A DNA stretch of 64,000 nt from a virus: positions 1 through 64,000 of the IMG/VR virus record IMGVR_UViG_3300034356_000609, one strand, 5' to 3'. The position numbers were made by a program, and so were the translations under genes. The notes beneath the pieces were generated by a model. The model did not search any database, was not told the DNA's origin, and was given only the letters and a program-made list of their open reading frames with translations. Positions 51,201 through 60,199 of this stretch are shown in pieces (positions within the stretch are counted from its first letter, which is position 1; each line of letters begins with the position of its first letter).

Positions 51201-54200
51201 CTCTTGGATGTTTTCTGCAGATTCACCAGCGGCTTGCATTACTGCAGCCATCTTAGCTTTAGCAGAGTCAAGTGATGCTGAGTTTGCCACATCTACGAGT
51301 AAACCATTTATTAGTTTGGTTCTAGCATTGCTGTATTCCTGTTGATCAACAAAAGTCCCTAAGATAGAACTACCTGTAAAATCTATTGGACTTTCCTCTA
51401 ACTGCTTAATGCTTTCTTCAAACGCAACAGTTACATCTTCAGGCAATAACTCAGGAGCAGTAAATGTTACTCCTGCTTCTTCTATAGTTACTTCTTCTCT
51501 AGTCTCAACTTGCTCTTGGGTAGCTTTAACATCGCTAATGTATTTGTTTATCTTGTCGGCATTCTGAGCAACAAACTCTATGAATCTAAACTTATCGTAA
51601 AAGATTTCTTGTTCAAATGCTTGATCGCCTGTCAGCAATCTAGAGACAGCTTGAAACTTCATAGCAACATTATCCATTAAGGACTCTTGCTGTTCGATAC
51701 TAACATTACCTTTAGCAATCGTATTTAAAACCGCCTCGTTTAAGATAGTGTTTATCTTTTCCTTACGTTCTGTTAAATCGTCATGCTCGTTCTTAATAAC
51801 TGCTAGAACCTCAGTAAGTTCTTCAAACTGCTCTTCACTTAAATCCTTCAAAGAACTATAACGTTTGATTGGATCTGTCTCTTCTTCTCCTTCTTTCTCT
51901 GCTTCTAGTGTACTTGCAGTTTTAGTTTTAGCGTTAAGGTTCTCAAGAAAGTTTTCTATTACCGCCTCTGAGTCTTTGTCTAGGTTTTCTAAGTGTCGGT
52001 CTAAATCTCCACTTAAAAACATGTACAACTCTTTACCTCTATCAGGACTCATCATTGCCTGAACTAAAGAATCTTCTAGTTCTTCTATTGTATCAAAACC
52101 TCCGATAGAAGTCGCGGGTACTTTATTCTCTAATTGATCTACAATAGGGTTGTATGTTCCATCCTCAAATGCTCTCTCTTGTGCTACAACTCTATCAGTT
52201 TTAATCTGTGCTAGATTGTCTCTATATCTTCTTAAACTTTCTACAAAGTATTCAGGTCTTTGATTTACACGAGCCTCTGCTGTCAACTGTTCTATCTGAG
52301 CTGACATGTTTTCTAGATTCTCAGAATCTAATCCTCTAGATAAATTAACTTTATTGTCTATATTTTTATCTAGAACTGCTTTCTTATCAGCAGCAGTCAT
52401 CTGACCATAAAAGTCAGATCTTTCTTTATAGTTATTAATTGTTCTACTTGCTTCCTCTGCCTGATTAATTAAATCTTCTCTTTGAGCTTCTGTGTATTGA
52501 GTAGCACCAGCATCTGCAAGTTTCTTTTCTATGTCTTGCTTCTTTAATACTTTTTCAAAGTAGTCAAACTGCATAATAGGGTCACTCATCAAATCATCCA
52601 AAGTTTCAATCTCCTTGTTAGTTTGAAAGTTTCTTAGATTCTTGATTCCGTTTTGTTGCTCTATAGTTTCTAACTCTTGAATCTTAGCAATAGCAACAGA
52701 GGCTTGCTGTGGAGTAAGGTTGCCTGCTTTTAGTTCAGTATTAATTTTATTTTTATAATACTGACTATTCATCATAATATCAAACAACTGCCCTGTCTTA
52801 CGATTCTTTTCGTAGTTTGATACTTGTGTCCCTAAACCAATTGGAGGTCCTAGGAATGCACCAGAGAAAGCATTTACGATGTCTTGGGTTTCTAGTTCTC
52901 TAGGAGCTTCTCCTTTCATTGCTGCCACACCCATATGATTGTCAGCAAAGTAGTTCATTAGTTCAGCCGTTACTTCTTCAAGACCTTCTTCTATTCCTCT
53001 TTTAGCTACGAATCTAGCACCTGCACCAAGCTTACCTAAGTTTGATAATGATTGAGTTGCTAAGTAGTCTAGGGTCTTGCCAGAAAATGTCTTTCCAAAA
53101 ACATCTCCATACAAGGTTCTATACTGTTGGAGACTACCTGTCCACTTGTTCTTGTTGAAACCTTTTACTTCGAAGTCATCTAAGTACTTCATATCAGGAA
53201 ATATGTTCTCTGTAATGACTTCTATTCCAGTAGTCAAAGCAGCAATAGTGTGGGCTTTCCCTCTAGCGTCTTTAATTCCCTTTTGATATAACTCGTTGTA
53301 AGTAGCTGCAAACTGTTGTGGATATACTAAGGCTCCCATAGACATTGCACTTGGTATTCTATCTGCCAATGCTCTTACTAAGCCATTACTACTCTGAGAT
53401 ACAGTAGACCTTAGTGCTTGTCCGTAACTACCTGTAGCTGTTAATACTTTATTAAATTGTCCAGCTCTTTGAGCACTCATCAACCCCCTAGCAGTTAAAC
53501 TGTTGAGACTGGACTTCAATGCTCTACCTCCTAAACCTGTAACTCCTGCACCTCCATATACGGTTGCTATCACCAACGGTGTTGTCTCTGCACCTGTATA
53601 TAACAAAGATGTTGGTTGAAACTTCTGATTGCCTTCACCATCTACAAAATAAAAGTCCATTCCTGTTTGGAACTCCCCTTTATTATTCTGTATATCAAAG
53701 TTTATCAACTCTCTAGGAGAGACGTAATTACTTATACGTCTACTTGTAGTTGCTAACGCATCCCAACCTGTAACTATACCTAAGCCTTCAGTTATATTAG
53801 TTCCTAATTTAACAACCGCAGAACTTAAATACCCAGCAGTCTTAGCTGCAACAGCCATTCCTTTCTCTAATCCACTTAGTTCTCCTGAGTAGTATAACTT
53901 ACTTTCTTTGAGAATTGCTTCTTGCTCCTCTAGATAAGAACCTGCAAAGTTTTTAATAGACGCATCTTTCTTCATAGCATCATAGCTATAAACTTCGTTT
54001 GTCTTACCTATTAACTTTTGATATACTTCTAGTTCCTTCTTAGAGGAATTAAACTGCTGTTCTACTTTCTTGTATTCCTCAGGACTTAAGTTTGCTTTCT
54101 TACTAGTGTTGATTAAATCCTCTTGTTTGCGAACCACCGTAAGAGCTGCACTACTTAATTGGTTACTTATAGATTCCCCCAATTGTTGGTAGGCATTTAT

Positions 54201-55364
54201 AATATGATTACGTGTATTATCATATCTGTTCTCAGCGATTGCTTCTCCTACAGTTAAAGTTGTATTCTGTTCAAACCTTTGAAGTGCTTGTTCATTTAAT
54301 ACTTTTTCTCCTCCTAATTCTAAATCTTCAGGAGTCAAAGGACGATTTAAATATTTGTCTGGATATGCTTGTCTGATGAGTGGACCAAGTACTAGGTTAG
54401 TTATACCTCCAAGTGCTACCTGCTTCTTTAAATAATCATCTACGTTTGTAGATTGAGAGATTTCAGTTATTAATTGCTGAGCACGTTGTCCTCCTGCAAT
54501 ATTAAATACTTTATTCTGATAAGTCTTATCTAAAGACTCCTTAAGTTTAACTAACTCTGCCTTTCTACCAGCATTTACATCTGCCCCAGAGGCAGCAAGG
54601 TTCATAGCTGCTCCTTGAGGCAATTGACTTAATTGCTGTGGAGTGTACGTGTATCCTAATTGATTTAACTCTTTGTCTATCTGTGCATCTAACGCTTTCT
54701 TAGATTCTTGTATCTCATTAAGGTCGTCGCTATTACTTAAAAACCTACTAGCAGTAGCTTGTAAATTTGCATAACGACTACTTGCAGTAGCCTTTTGCTG
54801 TGCAATAGCTTCTGGTGTTAAATTGTAAGTATCTGCAGTAGCAAAACCTTTATTCAACAGTTTAGCTACTTGCTCTGATGCAGCACTAATCTGAGAGTTT
54901 TTATCTGTAATACCCCAAGTGTTTTTTGTTAATTCTCCTCCATATATTTTTAGAGGATTAGTTACATTCTTAGTGTGAATGTCTAACTCCTCTTGTGGAG
55001 TTAAAAAAAACTTCTGGTCGTATACAGTACTAAGTTTCTTCTGAGGTGCAGGAGCCACATTGCCTGCGGCATCTAAAGCTTCTGGGTTAGGTATATTTCT
55101 TTTGTATTCCCCACTTTGAATCATAGCTGCCAATGATTTGTTAGAGGGAACAGGTTTTGGTGGAGCTACTGTAGGTGTAGTTTTAGGTACAGGAGCAGCT
55201 GCAGTACCCATTGACTGATATACACCTAACGTACTGTTAGCGTAAAAATTAGTCCTTACTGCAGCAACTTGACTATCAAGTTCATTACCCACACTAAATG
55301 CTTTGTCAGCACTTACACCTTTGGACATAAGCCCTATTGCCTTTACGGTACCTGGAGAAAACAT
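48252..55364 (-). CDS. Giant ejection protein with embedded PD-(D/E)XK nuclease-like domain
   Basis: This encodes 2370 residues. Residues 1-500 are largely helical. Residues 560-780 hold several hydrophobic helices (GMAVAAKTAGYLSSAVVKLG, TPLVIATVYGGAGVTGLG) that suit a membrane-crossing ejection channel. Residues 900-1300 are coiled coil. Near 1900-2090, ITNGNRYERQ, EGLIVHREFT, GVAGAMDIVAVDTEGNTHI, IDFKNKKF and STQQSTYSILSE follow the PD-(D/E)XK order (Glu, GxxD, DxK, QxxxY). A further hydrophobic/acidic tail follows. It is one of the three giant proteins flanking or including the polymerase and is probably packaged. Confidence 0.75.
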   Translation of the reverse strand: MFSPGTVKAIGLMSKGVSADKAFSVGNELDSQVAAVRTNFYANSTLGVYQSMGTAAAPVPKTTPTVAPPKPVPSNKSLAAMIQSGEYKRNIPNPEALDAAGNVAPAPQKKLSTVYDQKFFLTPQEELDIHTKNVTNPLKIYGGELTKNTWGITDKNSQISAASEQVAKLLNKGFATADTYNLTPEAIAQQKATASSRYANLQATASRFLSNSDDLNEIQESKKALDAQIDKELNQLGYTYTPQQLSQLPQGAAMNLAASGADVNAGRKAELVKLKESLDKTYQNKVFNIAGGQRAQQLITEISQSTNVDDYLKKQVALGGITNLVLGPLIRQAYPDKYLNRPLTPEDLELGGEKVLNEQALQRFEQNTTLTVGEAIAENRYDNTRNHIINAYQQLGESISNQLSSAALTVVRKQEDLINTSKKANLSPEEYKKVEQQFNSSKKELEVYQKLIGKTNEVYSYDAMKKDASIKNFAGSYLEEQEAILKESKLYYSGELSGLEKGMAVAAKTAGYLSSAVVKLGTNITEGLGIVTGWDALATTSRRISNYVSPRELINFDIQNNKGEFQTGMDFYFVDGEGNQKFQPTSLLYTGAETTPLVIATVYGGAGVTGLGGRALKSSLNSLTARGLMSAQRAGQFNKVLTATGSYGQALRSTVSQSSNGLVRALADRIPSAMSMGALVYPQQFAATYNELYQKGIKDARGKAHTIAALTTGIEVITENIFPDMKYLDDFEVKGFNKNKWTGSLQQYRTLYGDVFGKTFSGKTLDYLATQSLSNLGKLGAGARFVAKRGIEEGLEEVTAELMNYFADNHMGVAAMKGEAPRELETQDIVNAFSGAFLGPPIGLGTQVSNYEKNRKTGQLFDIMMNSQYYKNKINTELKAGNLTPQQASVAIAKIQELETIEQQNGIKNLRNFQTNKEIETLDDLMSDPIMQFDYFEKVLKKQDIEKKLADAGATQYTEAQREDLINQAEEASRTINNYKERSDFYGQMTAADKKAVLDKNIDNKVNLSRGLDSENLENMSAQIEQLTAEARVNQRPEYFVESLRRYRDNLAQIKTDRVVAQERAFEDGTYNPIVDQLENKVPATSIGGFDTIEELEDSLVQAMMSPDRGKELYMFLSGDLDRHLENLDKDSEAVIENFLENLNAKTKTASTLEAEKEGEEETDPIKRYSSLKDLSEEQFEELTEVLAVIKNEHDDLTERKEKINTILNEAVLNTIAKGNVSIEQQESLMDNVAMKFQAVSRLLTGDQAFEQEIFYDKFRFIEFVAQNADKINKYISDVKATQEQVETREEVTIEEAGVTFTAPELLPEDVTVAFEESIKQLEESPIDFTGSSILGTFVDQQEYSNARTKLINGLLVDVANSASLDSAKAKMAAVMQAAGESAENIQETLNLMDTVGKGMPIMEDTGTHMFDMLDIVGDFTSKFIGKADKATQVNLGVTPIEAVVETTIDATVPEEVVTEVVVLPIVEPAVTLEPAVTEEQKSTLAQTSNVSSTSPLFFEAKGNNPYFQAQEKIIKSITKEPSKTKPVLVDMFTVIEEVLGTEVLREIEDIFNEIQSTPTLSDEKMVELYEKFKRLIPVTFMKASVRDYIFSTQMIDKVSVADVSQVDKIKENATIEELMALNRGRKVSVQMADGRKFGEAVVQFKEGKLLLLVKNGKSVIESDGSVTTTNLWLQADPTKDKINGLVYPKIGSNPITFSAINTLVFATIDGSGKIQKFDTEGNKDSNGKSSLFLYLPTSKGKANPTPVDQQFDSLRKQILVGGRVKHEVSLVSIPYAQEIKTIEDPNNPEQTIQQNSGYVIEFNNSDIIPTLAYPTASVQKEAVKVKEQIAMPTEKTQANTVAALEKLITESKAIGDPSKEGYVINGNRYERQSAFVQRVLGEKKVNTEDSVRNMEMGAAVGNFVDILGRDILGGKPVKKLDDYLKEVRQMNKPLRDKQGYELEVTQEQFDALVAEMQSVAKEFEDKGWKVFTEGLIVHREFTQEEKDATGYFGVAGAMDIVAVDTEGNTHIIDFKNKKFNTLQKFTDSMYLMNPRYPSAVSKWSTQQSTYSILSEDFDLSPKTINILAFASEYEESSIPDTSRQPKAPQIPGVQNNPKTVGSNVEVVVTQDAQNKPSIFNPWINQKIDGSSGSASLVNAETQKLFDLGQKLDKESAPWTIGSFRAEVSGRRIVDVFAGGEHFLVYKSTGTGTGAESEGEWTPITGFATNGWFIKSMWNGKNPKFSKYDSKTFLAIHNYLNENEGSLFVKPGVITIKGLTLASNKAPVIEKHKSPISDTIISLGYDFQVIKQINARTNTPQEQVAVQPAPTQPTSIDAITENIPELGGANSQSTLNVLSSLGIDINSELGRTSLGNGDKTADSINPKPCT

Positions 55365-55379
55365 GTTTTATATTTAAAA

Positions 55380-57041
55380 TTATTTACTTAGCTTCTCTTC
55401 CATTGCATTCTGCACTAACTTATCAATTTCAGCTTTAGGCTTATTAGGATAGATAGCTTTAAATCCAGCTTCTATTTCAGCTTTTGTCTTGGCTGCTTTT
55501 TGTTCTGGAGTTTCTTTTGCTGCAGTTGCTTTAGGAGCATTTCTTTGTAATACCTCAATTGTATTGCCACTCGCCATTACGTCAAAGATAGAACGAGTCA
55601 ACAAGTCACTTGCAGATGTTTCTACTCTACCAAGTCCAGAAGAACGATTTAATACAATCTTACTGTTTGTTGCCCCTCTAATAGCTGAATCATAAAATGC
55701 TTTAAGACTAGCCAACTCGGTAACATACTTGTTCTTATTAACTGCACTTAACTTCTTGGGGTCGATGTTATTGATTTGTGTAATAACATCGTCAATCTGT
55801 TGCTGTGGCGTTTTGGCAGGATCCAACTTAAAGTCCTTACTAAGTAAATTTGGAACCCCTTTAAGAATACCTAAACTTGAAGTACTTGCTACGTTGTAGT
55901 TTTCAATGTCATTCTCTACGGTAGCAGTTAATCTATCTTGTGCTCCTTCAGCATTAATCTGACTAATTTTATTTCTATGCTCTAGTCCAATAAGGAATAC
56001 TTTGTCTTCCTTTAAGTCAACCTTTGTATTCTCATAGGCTAGCTTTTTAGAGAAGCCTGTTAAGAATCTTTTTGTAAACAAGTCAGTGTACTCACCTGCA
56101 TCAAACTCATCAGGATTCATTTCAATGTTTGTCTTGGTAGCGTTAATTACTGACTCTTGACTTTCTATAATGTTTTGAAGCTGACGGATACTTTCTTTTT
56201 GTGCTTCTGTCCTTTGGTTAGGAGGTATTGATTCTAAAGAAGACAAACCACCGAGTGCCTCTCTACGAGTTGTCTCTGCTAGTATCTTTTCCTGTTTGTT
56301 GTGTCCTACCCATACTTGATATGCAGCTCCATCACCCATTCTATACATTTCAGCTTGTGCATGAATCTGTAGTTGGCGTTGTTCTGCTGGAGTCATTCCA
56401 AGCATTGCTCTCTCATAAATGTCTTGTTGGCGTTTACGAGTATACTCAACCTCTTTTAAGTATCCTTGCGGACCTTGTTCAATACGTTCAAACGTCTCTG
56501 CAGGAATTTCTTTTTCTGCATCAGCTAATTTCTTACTGATGTCTATGTACTGCTCGTAAGATTTATTTTGAACAATCTCAGTATCCAAACCTCCATTCTG
56601 AATGTACTCTTGTGCATCTTGCATGTATACAAGATCATTATCAGAATTACGTTTATCCTTAGCCATACCACTCAACTCTTTGGTACGTCGTTGATACTCC
56701 ATACCATTCTTTAGAGCTATCTTAATGTACTTATCATTCTCTAGTGGTTTGCCTATGTTCATTACAGCTTCTACGTTGTTAATGTTTGCAAAGTCAAGTC
56801 CTGCGTTTTCGTTCACGTTCTTTACAAACTTACCCATCTCTTGGTCAAAGTACTTAAGTGCATTCTCGTTAACAATGGTACCACGTAACTGCTGATACTT
56901 ATCTACCTCTTGCTTAATCTTTTGTCGGCCTTCATCGTACATCTCTTGCTTCTTTAAAGCAACTTTGATTAAGTCCTCTGCTGGTAGGGGACTTATATAA
57001 TCATGAGAGACAAATCTGGTATGTTGTGCTGAAATAGCCAT
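55380..57041 (-). CDS. Cargo/structural protein, 553 residues, helical
   Basis: This encodes MAISAQHTRFVSHDYIS to NAMEEKLSK. It starts with an extended 20-residue segment, then is nearly all helix with long coiled-coil stretches (KQEMYDEGRQKIKQEVDKY, TRKRQQDIYERAML). LPAEDLIKVALKKQEMYDEG is a pattern I recall from crAss-like virion proteins, though this is recall only. The gene lies between the 958-residue protein and the giant nuclease protein, so it may be packaged with them. Confidence 0.65.
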   Translation of the reverse strand: MAISAQHTRFVSHDYISPLPAEDLIKVALKKQEMYDEGRQKIKQEVDKYQQLRGTIVNENALKYFDQEMGKFVKNVNENAGLDFANINNVEAVMNIGKPLENDKYIKIALKNGMEYQRRTKELSGMAKDKRNSDNDLVYMQDAQEYIQNGGLDTEIVQNKSYEQYIDISKKLADAEKEIPAETFERIEQGPQGYLKEVEYTRKRQQDIYERAMLGMTPAEQRQLQIHAQAEMYRMGDGAAYQVWVGHNKQEKILAETTRREALGGLSSLESIPPNQRTEAQKESIRQLQNIIESQESVINATKTNIEMNPDEFDAGEYTDLFTKRFLTGFSKKLAYENTKVDLKEDKVFLIGLEHRNKISQINAEGAQDRLTATVENDIENYNVASTSSLGILKGVPNLLSKDFKLDPAKTPQQQIDDVITQINNIDPKKLSAVNKNKYVTELASLKAFYDSAIRGATNSKIVLNRSSGLGRVETSASDLLTRSIFDVMASGNTIEVLQRNAPKATAAKETPEQKAAKTKAEIEAGFKAIYPNKPKAEIDKLVQNAMEEKLSK

Positions 57042-57048
57042 AGTTTAG

Positions 57049-59925
57049 TTATTTAGATTCTTCTGTAGTTGTAGTACTTGTAGTACTTGTAGTGCCTGTA
57101 GTAGCTGTGGTACTTTTTTTACTTTTGTCTTGTACTTGATTGTTGAACAACATCTCCCCCAAGTCTACTAAACTTGTAACAGTATCTGGCTTTACAGTAA
57201 TAGCTCCCGTCTTACCGTCTACTTTATAATTCCTTACAAAGTTATTAATATACAATGCCTTACGATTCTCTTCTTGATTGTACATCTCACGTTTCTTAGC
57301 AGCAGAGTCAATCAATGCTTGACGCTGTGATGTAACAGCATCGTCAGCCTGTGCAATCAAAGTATTGTATACTTTATCTAAAGACTGCATGTCATATACA
57401 TCTTCCTGCCAACGTGCTTGTGCATTGTATTGATCAGTAGCTGCTCTTTGTTGTGCATCAAAGTTTTGTTTCTCTGAGTAGATTCTTTGCTTTCCTCCTA
57501 AGGTTGCAAGTAATGCTGCGTTTGGATCTGCACCTGCATTAATAGCCGCCATATAAGAATTGTCAATATCTTGTAACTGTGGTTGTATATTCAATGTTTG
57601 AGGCATTAAGTATGGAGCTGTATAGTCCATAGGTTGATATGCAAACATCTGTGCCGAAGCCATCCCATACAATTCAGGTGCAAGTTGAGGGAAGTCAAAA
57701 GGAGCTTTTACATACTCTCCTCCTGGACTTCCAGTTATTTTCTTATTAAACTCCCCACCACCGTCTTCAGTTTTAACACCCTCTTTTGGCTTTTGGGGTT
57801 TAATAGGTTCTTCATCTTCAAAGGCACTAATCTGACCGATAGTTGTATTACCACCCCATCTATCCACAGGAGAGATAGGAAGTCCCATCCATTGGTGATC
57901 TTGTAATCCTTCGGGAGCTACTCTATAACCTTTTAGTAATTCGGGTTTAGATTTTTTAACTGCAGCAAATGCCTTGTAAGACGCTTGGTAGTTTTCTGTG
58001 TAGTCGTGGTTAATCTCCGCATTCTCCAAAGTATAGATAGGATTACCTTTAGAGTCTTTACTTAATTTAGGTTGTTCTTTTAACCAAGGAATAAATGTAG
58101 ATGCTTTACCTGCTTTTACATCTGCCGCATACTGAGGAGATTCTACGTAGTCTTTAAATAACTTAGCCGTTTTAGCTTGAGCCATATTATCAAAAGCTCC
58201 CTTATCTAAAGCAGGATCAAACAAGTCTCCTTCTTTGCCAATGACTTTAAAGTAGTTTCTCATAGCTACCAAAGAGCTATTCCCTGACTCCATTACATCG
58301 ACTAATTCTTCTGCACTACCTACTGCTAAATTTTTATTTTTTAACTGAGCCTGATAAGCAGACAAAAGGGTAGGTGTCAACTCTTCGTAGTGCTCGTTAA
58401 GACGATTACGTACTAAGTTAAATACATCTCCTCCGTATTGGTCTCTATAAGATTTACCTTTAAATTCTCCTTGACCCTCTACGTAATAACTTCTACCACT
58501 GGCTGTTTTCTTTCTGTAGATAGAATTCTCATCGGCTCCATTACCTTTACTTACAGTTCCTGCACTAGTAACATCTGCCTGAGTAGCTCCTGCTTTAGCA
58601 GCCGTGTTATTGGATTGCTGTAGCTGGTTATTAGTACTGTTTAAATCTTGATCTCCAAATAAAGTTTGATTCTTAACAAACTCTTTTGCTTGTTCTGGAG
58701 TTAATACCGAAGGAACTGCAGGTGCTGCAGAAGTAGTGGCACTAGGCATAACTGCAGAACCTGTATTTGGTTTTGCTTCCGTAGCTTTCTTTGCAATCTC
58801 AGCAGTTTTTTCCGCTGTATCTAACTTCTGCAAATGTTTAGTTAAGGCGTCTGCCTCTGCTGACTTAGCTTCTAACTCTACATCCCCTTGCATATACTCA
58901 GGAATAGTATTTAAAGTTGCACTTTGGTTAGAGTATCCAGGGTTATTAAACATACCTTGGTTTAGGTAGTACTGTTGTTGTTGTTCGGGAGTCAACACGG
59001 CAGGTGCATTAGGACCAAAGGTCGGAGCTCGGTTTACATTAATTAAACCTGCTTGCCCTTTTCTCATACTTTGTGTTTCTGCTTCTCCATTAGAGTTGCC
59101 GTTCTTGGCTTGTTGTATACCAAATAACTCTTGCAACTTTTTCATGTTCCTATCCATCATGATTTGTGCAGTATCTCTATCAACTGCTTTTGCATGTGGA
59201 TTCTCCAAAGTCTCTCGGTACTTTGTTATATCATAACTCTTTGCCATTTGGGCAAAAGTTTTACTTGTACCAGGAACTTTTAAGTAGTCAGAAAATACAA
59301 TAGTGCCCTGAGGCAGTACAAACTTTTCTCCACCCGAATGGTGCTTCTTACCACCTACTACGTAACTGTCTAGATTTGGAAGCATAAACATTTCACCTCT
59401 TTCTAGCTCAGCTTCCTCTGCTCCTGTCTGTGTGCCTGTACGCACTTCAGCACCGTGCTTAGCAAAAATTACAGATTGACTTCCAGGTCTTGCCATGTTT
59501 TCATACTCATTAGGCATATACCTAGCTTGGTCATTTAAATTCTGAACTCTTTCAGTTAAGTTCATACGACCTTTAGCGTCATCTTGTACTCCTTTAATGT
59601 TAGATACTGCACCTACTCCTGCTCTTACATAGTTCCTCCAATCTCTTGGAGGTGTGATAGTTGGTGCTTCCTCTTGTGCTACTTCTGCCTTCTCATCAAT
59701 GTTAACTGCCATAAACCCTTCAGGGTTTTCTCTAGTTACATTGGGAGTTTGCTCAGGGGTAGAGTAGTCATAAGGACTAGATTTATAGTTTAACTCCTTT
59801 TCTATACTTTGAGTTAAGTCAGGAATACCCAACATATCTGTTGGATTTTTAACTATAGGGTCAGTCTGATACTTCCTAAAAAGTGCCGTCTTTAAACCTT
59901 TAACTCTATTTTTACCAGTATTCAT
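57049..59925 (-). CDS. Virion protein with VVGGKKHHSGG segment, 958 residues
   Basis: This encodes 958 residues. Near 175-290, ELERGEMFMLPNLDSYVVGG, KHHSGGEKFVLPQGTIVFSD and MAKSYDITKYRETLENPH form a segment that recurs in many Bacteroidota phage virion proteins. The centre is low complexity (Gln/Asn/Ala/Thr) and the last part is helical with DNSYMAAINAGADPNAALLATLGG (near 787) and AQARWQEDVYDMQSLDKVY. The end is a Thr/Ser-only tail. It has a near-perfect promoter upstream (59984-60013) and probably starts a transcription unit feeding the giant genes. Confidence 0.65.
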   Translation of the reverse strand: MNTGKNRVKGLKTALFRKYQTDPIVKNPTDMLGIPDLTQSIEKELNYKSSPYDYSTPEQTPNVTRENPEGFMAVNIDEKAEVAQEEAPTITPPRDWRNYVRAGVGAVSNIKGVQDDAKGRMNLTERVQNLNDQARYMPNEYENMARPGSQSVIFAKHGAEVRTGTQTGAEEAELERGEMFMLPNLDSYVVGGKKHHSGGEKFVLPQGTIVFSDYLKVPGTSKTFAQMAKSYDITKYRETLENPHAKAVDRDTAQIMMDRNMKKLQELFGIQQAKNGNSNGEAETQSMRKGQAGLINVNRAPTFGPNAPAVLTPEQQQQYYLNQGMFNNPGYSNQSATLNTIPEYMQGDVELEAKSAEADALTKHLQKLDTAEKTAEIAKKATEAKPNTGSAVMPSATTSAAPAVPSVLTPEQAKEFVKNQTLFGDQDLNSTNNQLQQSNNTAAKAGATQADVTSAGTVSKGNGADENSIYRKKTASGRSYYVEGQGEFKGKSYRDQYGGDVFNLVRNRLNEHYEELTPTLLSAYQAQLKNKNLAVGSAEELVDVMESGNSSLVAMRNYFKVIGKEGDLFDPALDKGAFDNMAQAKTAKLFKDYVESPQYAADVKAGKASTFIPWLKEQPKLSKDSKGNPIYTLENAEINHDYTENYQASYKAFAAVKKSKPELLKGYRVAPEGLQDHQWMGLPISPVDRWGGNTTIGQISAFEDEEPIKPQKPKEGVKTEDGGGEFNKKITGSPGGEYVKAPFDFPQLAPELYGMASAQMFAYQPMDYTAPYLMPQTLNIQPQLQDIDNSYMAAINAGADPNAALLATLGGKQRIYSEKQNFDAQQRAATDQYNAQARWQEDVYDMQSLDKVYNTLIAQADDAVTSQRQALIDSAAKKREMYNQEENRKALYINNFVRNYKVDGKTGAITVKPDTVTSLVDLGEMLFNNQVQDKSKKSTTATTGTTSTTSTTTTEESK

Positions 59926-59983
59926 TAACTTTAATTATTATTAACTTTATTAATTATAATATTTATATTTAAAAGTCTAAATA

Positions 59984-60013
59984 CAAATATAATTGATTAA
60001 GGAGAAAAAGCAA
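59984..60013 (-). promoter_or_regulatory. Promoter for the 958-residue virion gene
   Basis: On the minus strand TTG (60013-60011), a 19-base spacer and TATATTTG (59991-59984) match the consensus exactly. The start at 59925 is about 58 bases downstream, giving a real 5' leader rich in A and T, unlike the leaderless promoters elsewhere. Confidence 0.82.
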
Positions 60014-60021
60014 GTAATTAC

Positions 60022-60177
60022 TTAGCCCTGACCTCTTGAGAGCTTCTTGTAGTTTCTACTTTGTTTTAACTTAGAAGTTCTTGTCTTTGCATGAACTCCT
60101 GGTCTGTTGACCTTAGGTTTTTCTTTAAACAAATTAGAAGTAGAAGTACTTTTAGATTTTGCTGCTTTAGTTGCCAT
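60022..60177 (-). CDS. Small basic crAss-like protein, 51 residues
   Basis: This encodes MATKAAKSKSTSTSNLFKEK to NYKKLSRGQG. It is 51 residues and rich in Lys, Arg and Ser with almost no hydrophobic core. The core NRPGVHAKTRTSKLKQSRN and the end YKKLSRGQG belong to a short protein found again and again in crAss-like phage structural regions. Strong charge suggests binding to packaged DNA or RNA. It sits 22 bases after the 651-residue gene and is easily missed by gene finders. Confidence 0.8.
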   Translation of the reverse strand: MATKAAKSKSTSTSNLFKEKPKVNRPGVHAKTRTSKLKQSRNYKKLSRGQG

Positions 60178-60199
60178 GTTGTTGTATATTAGTAAGTTA

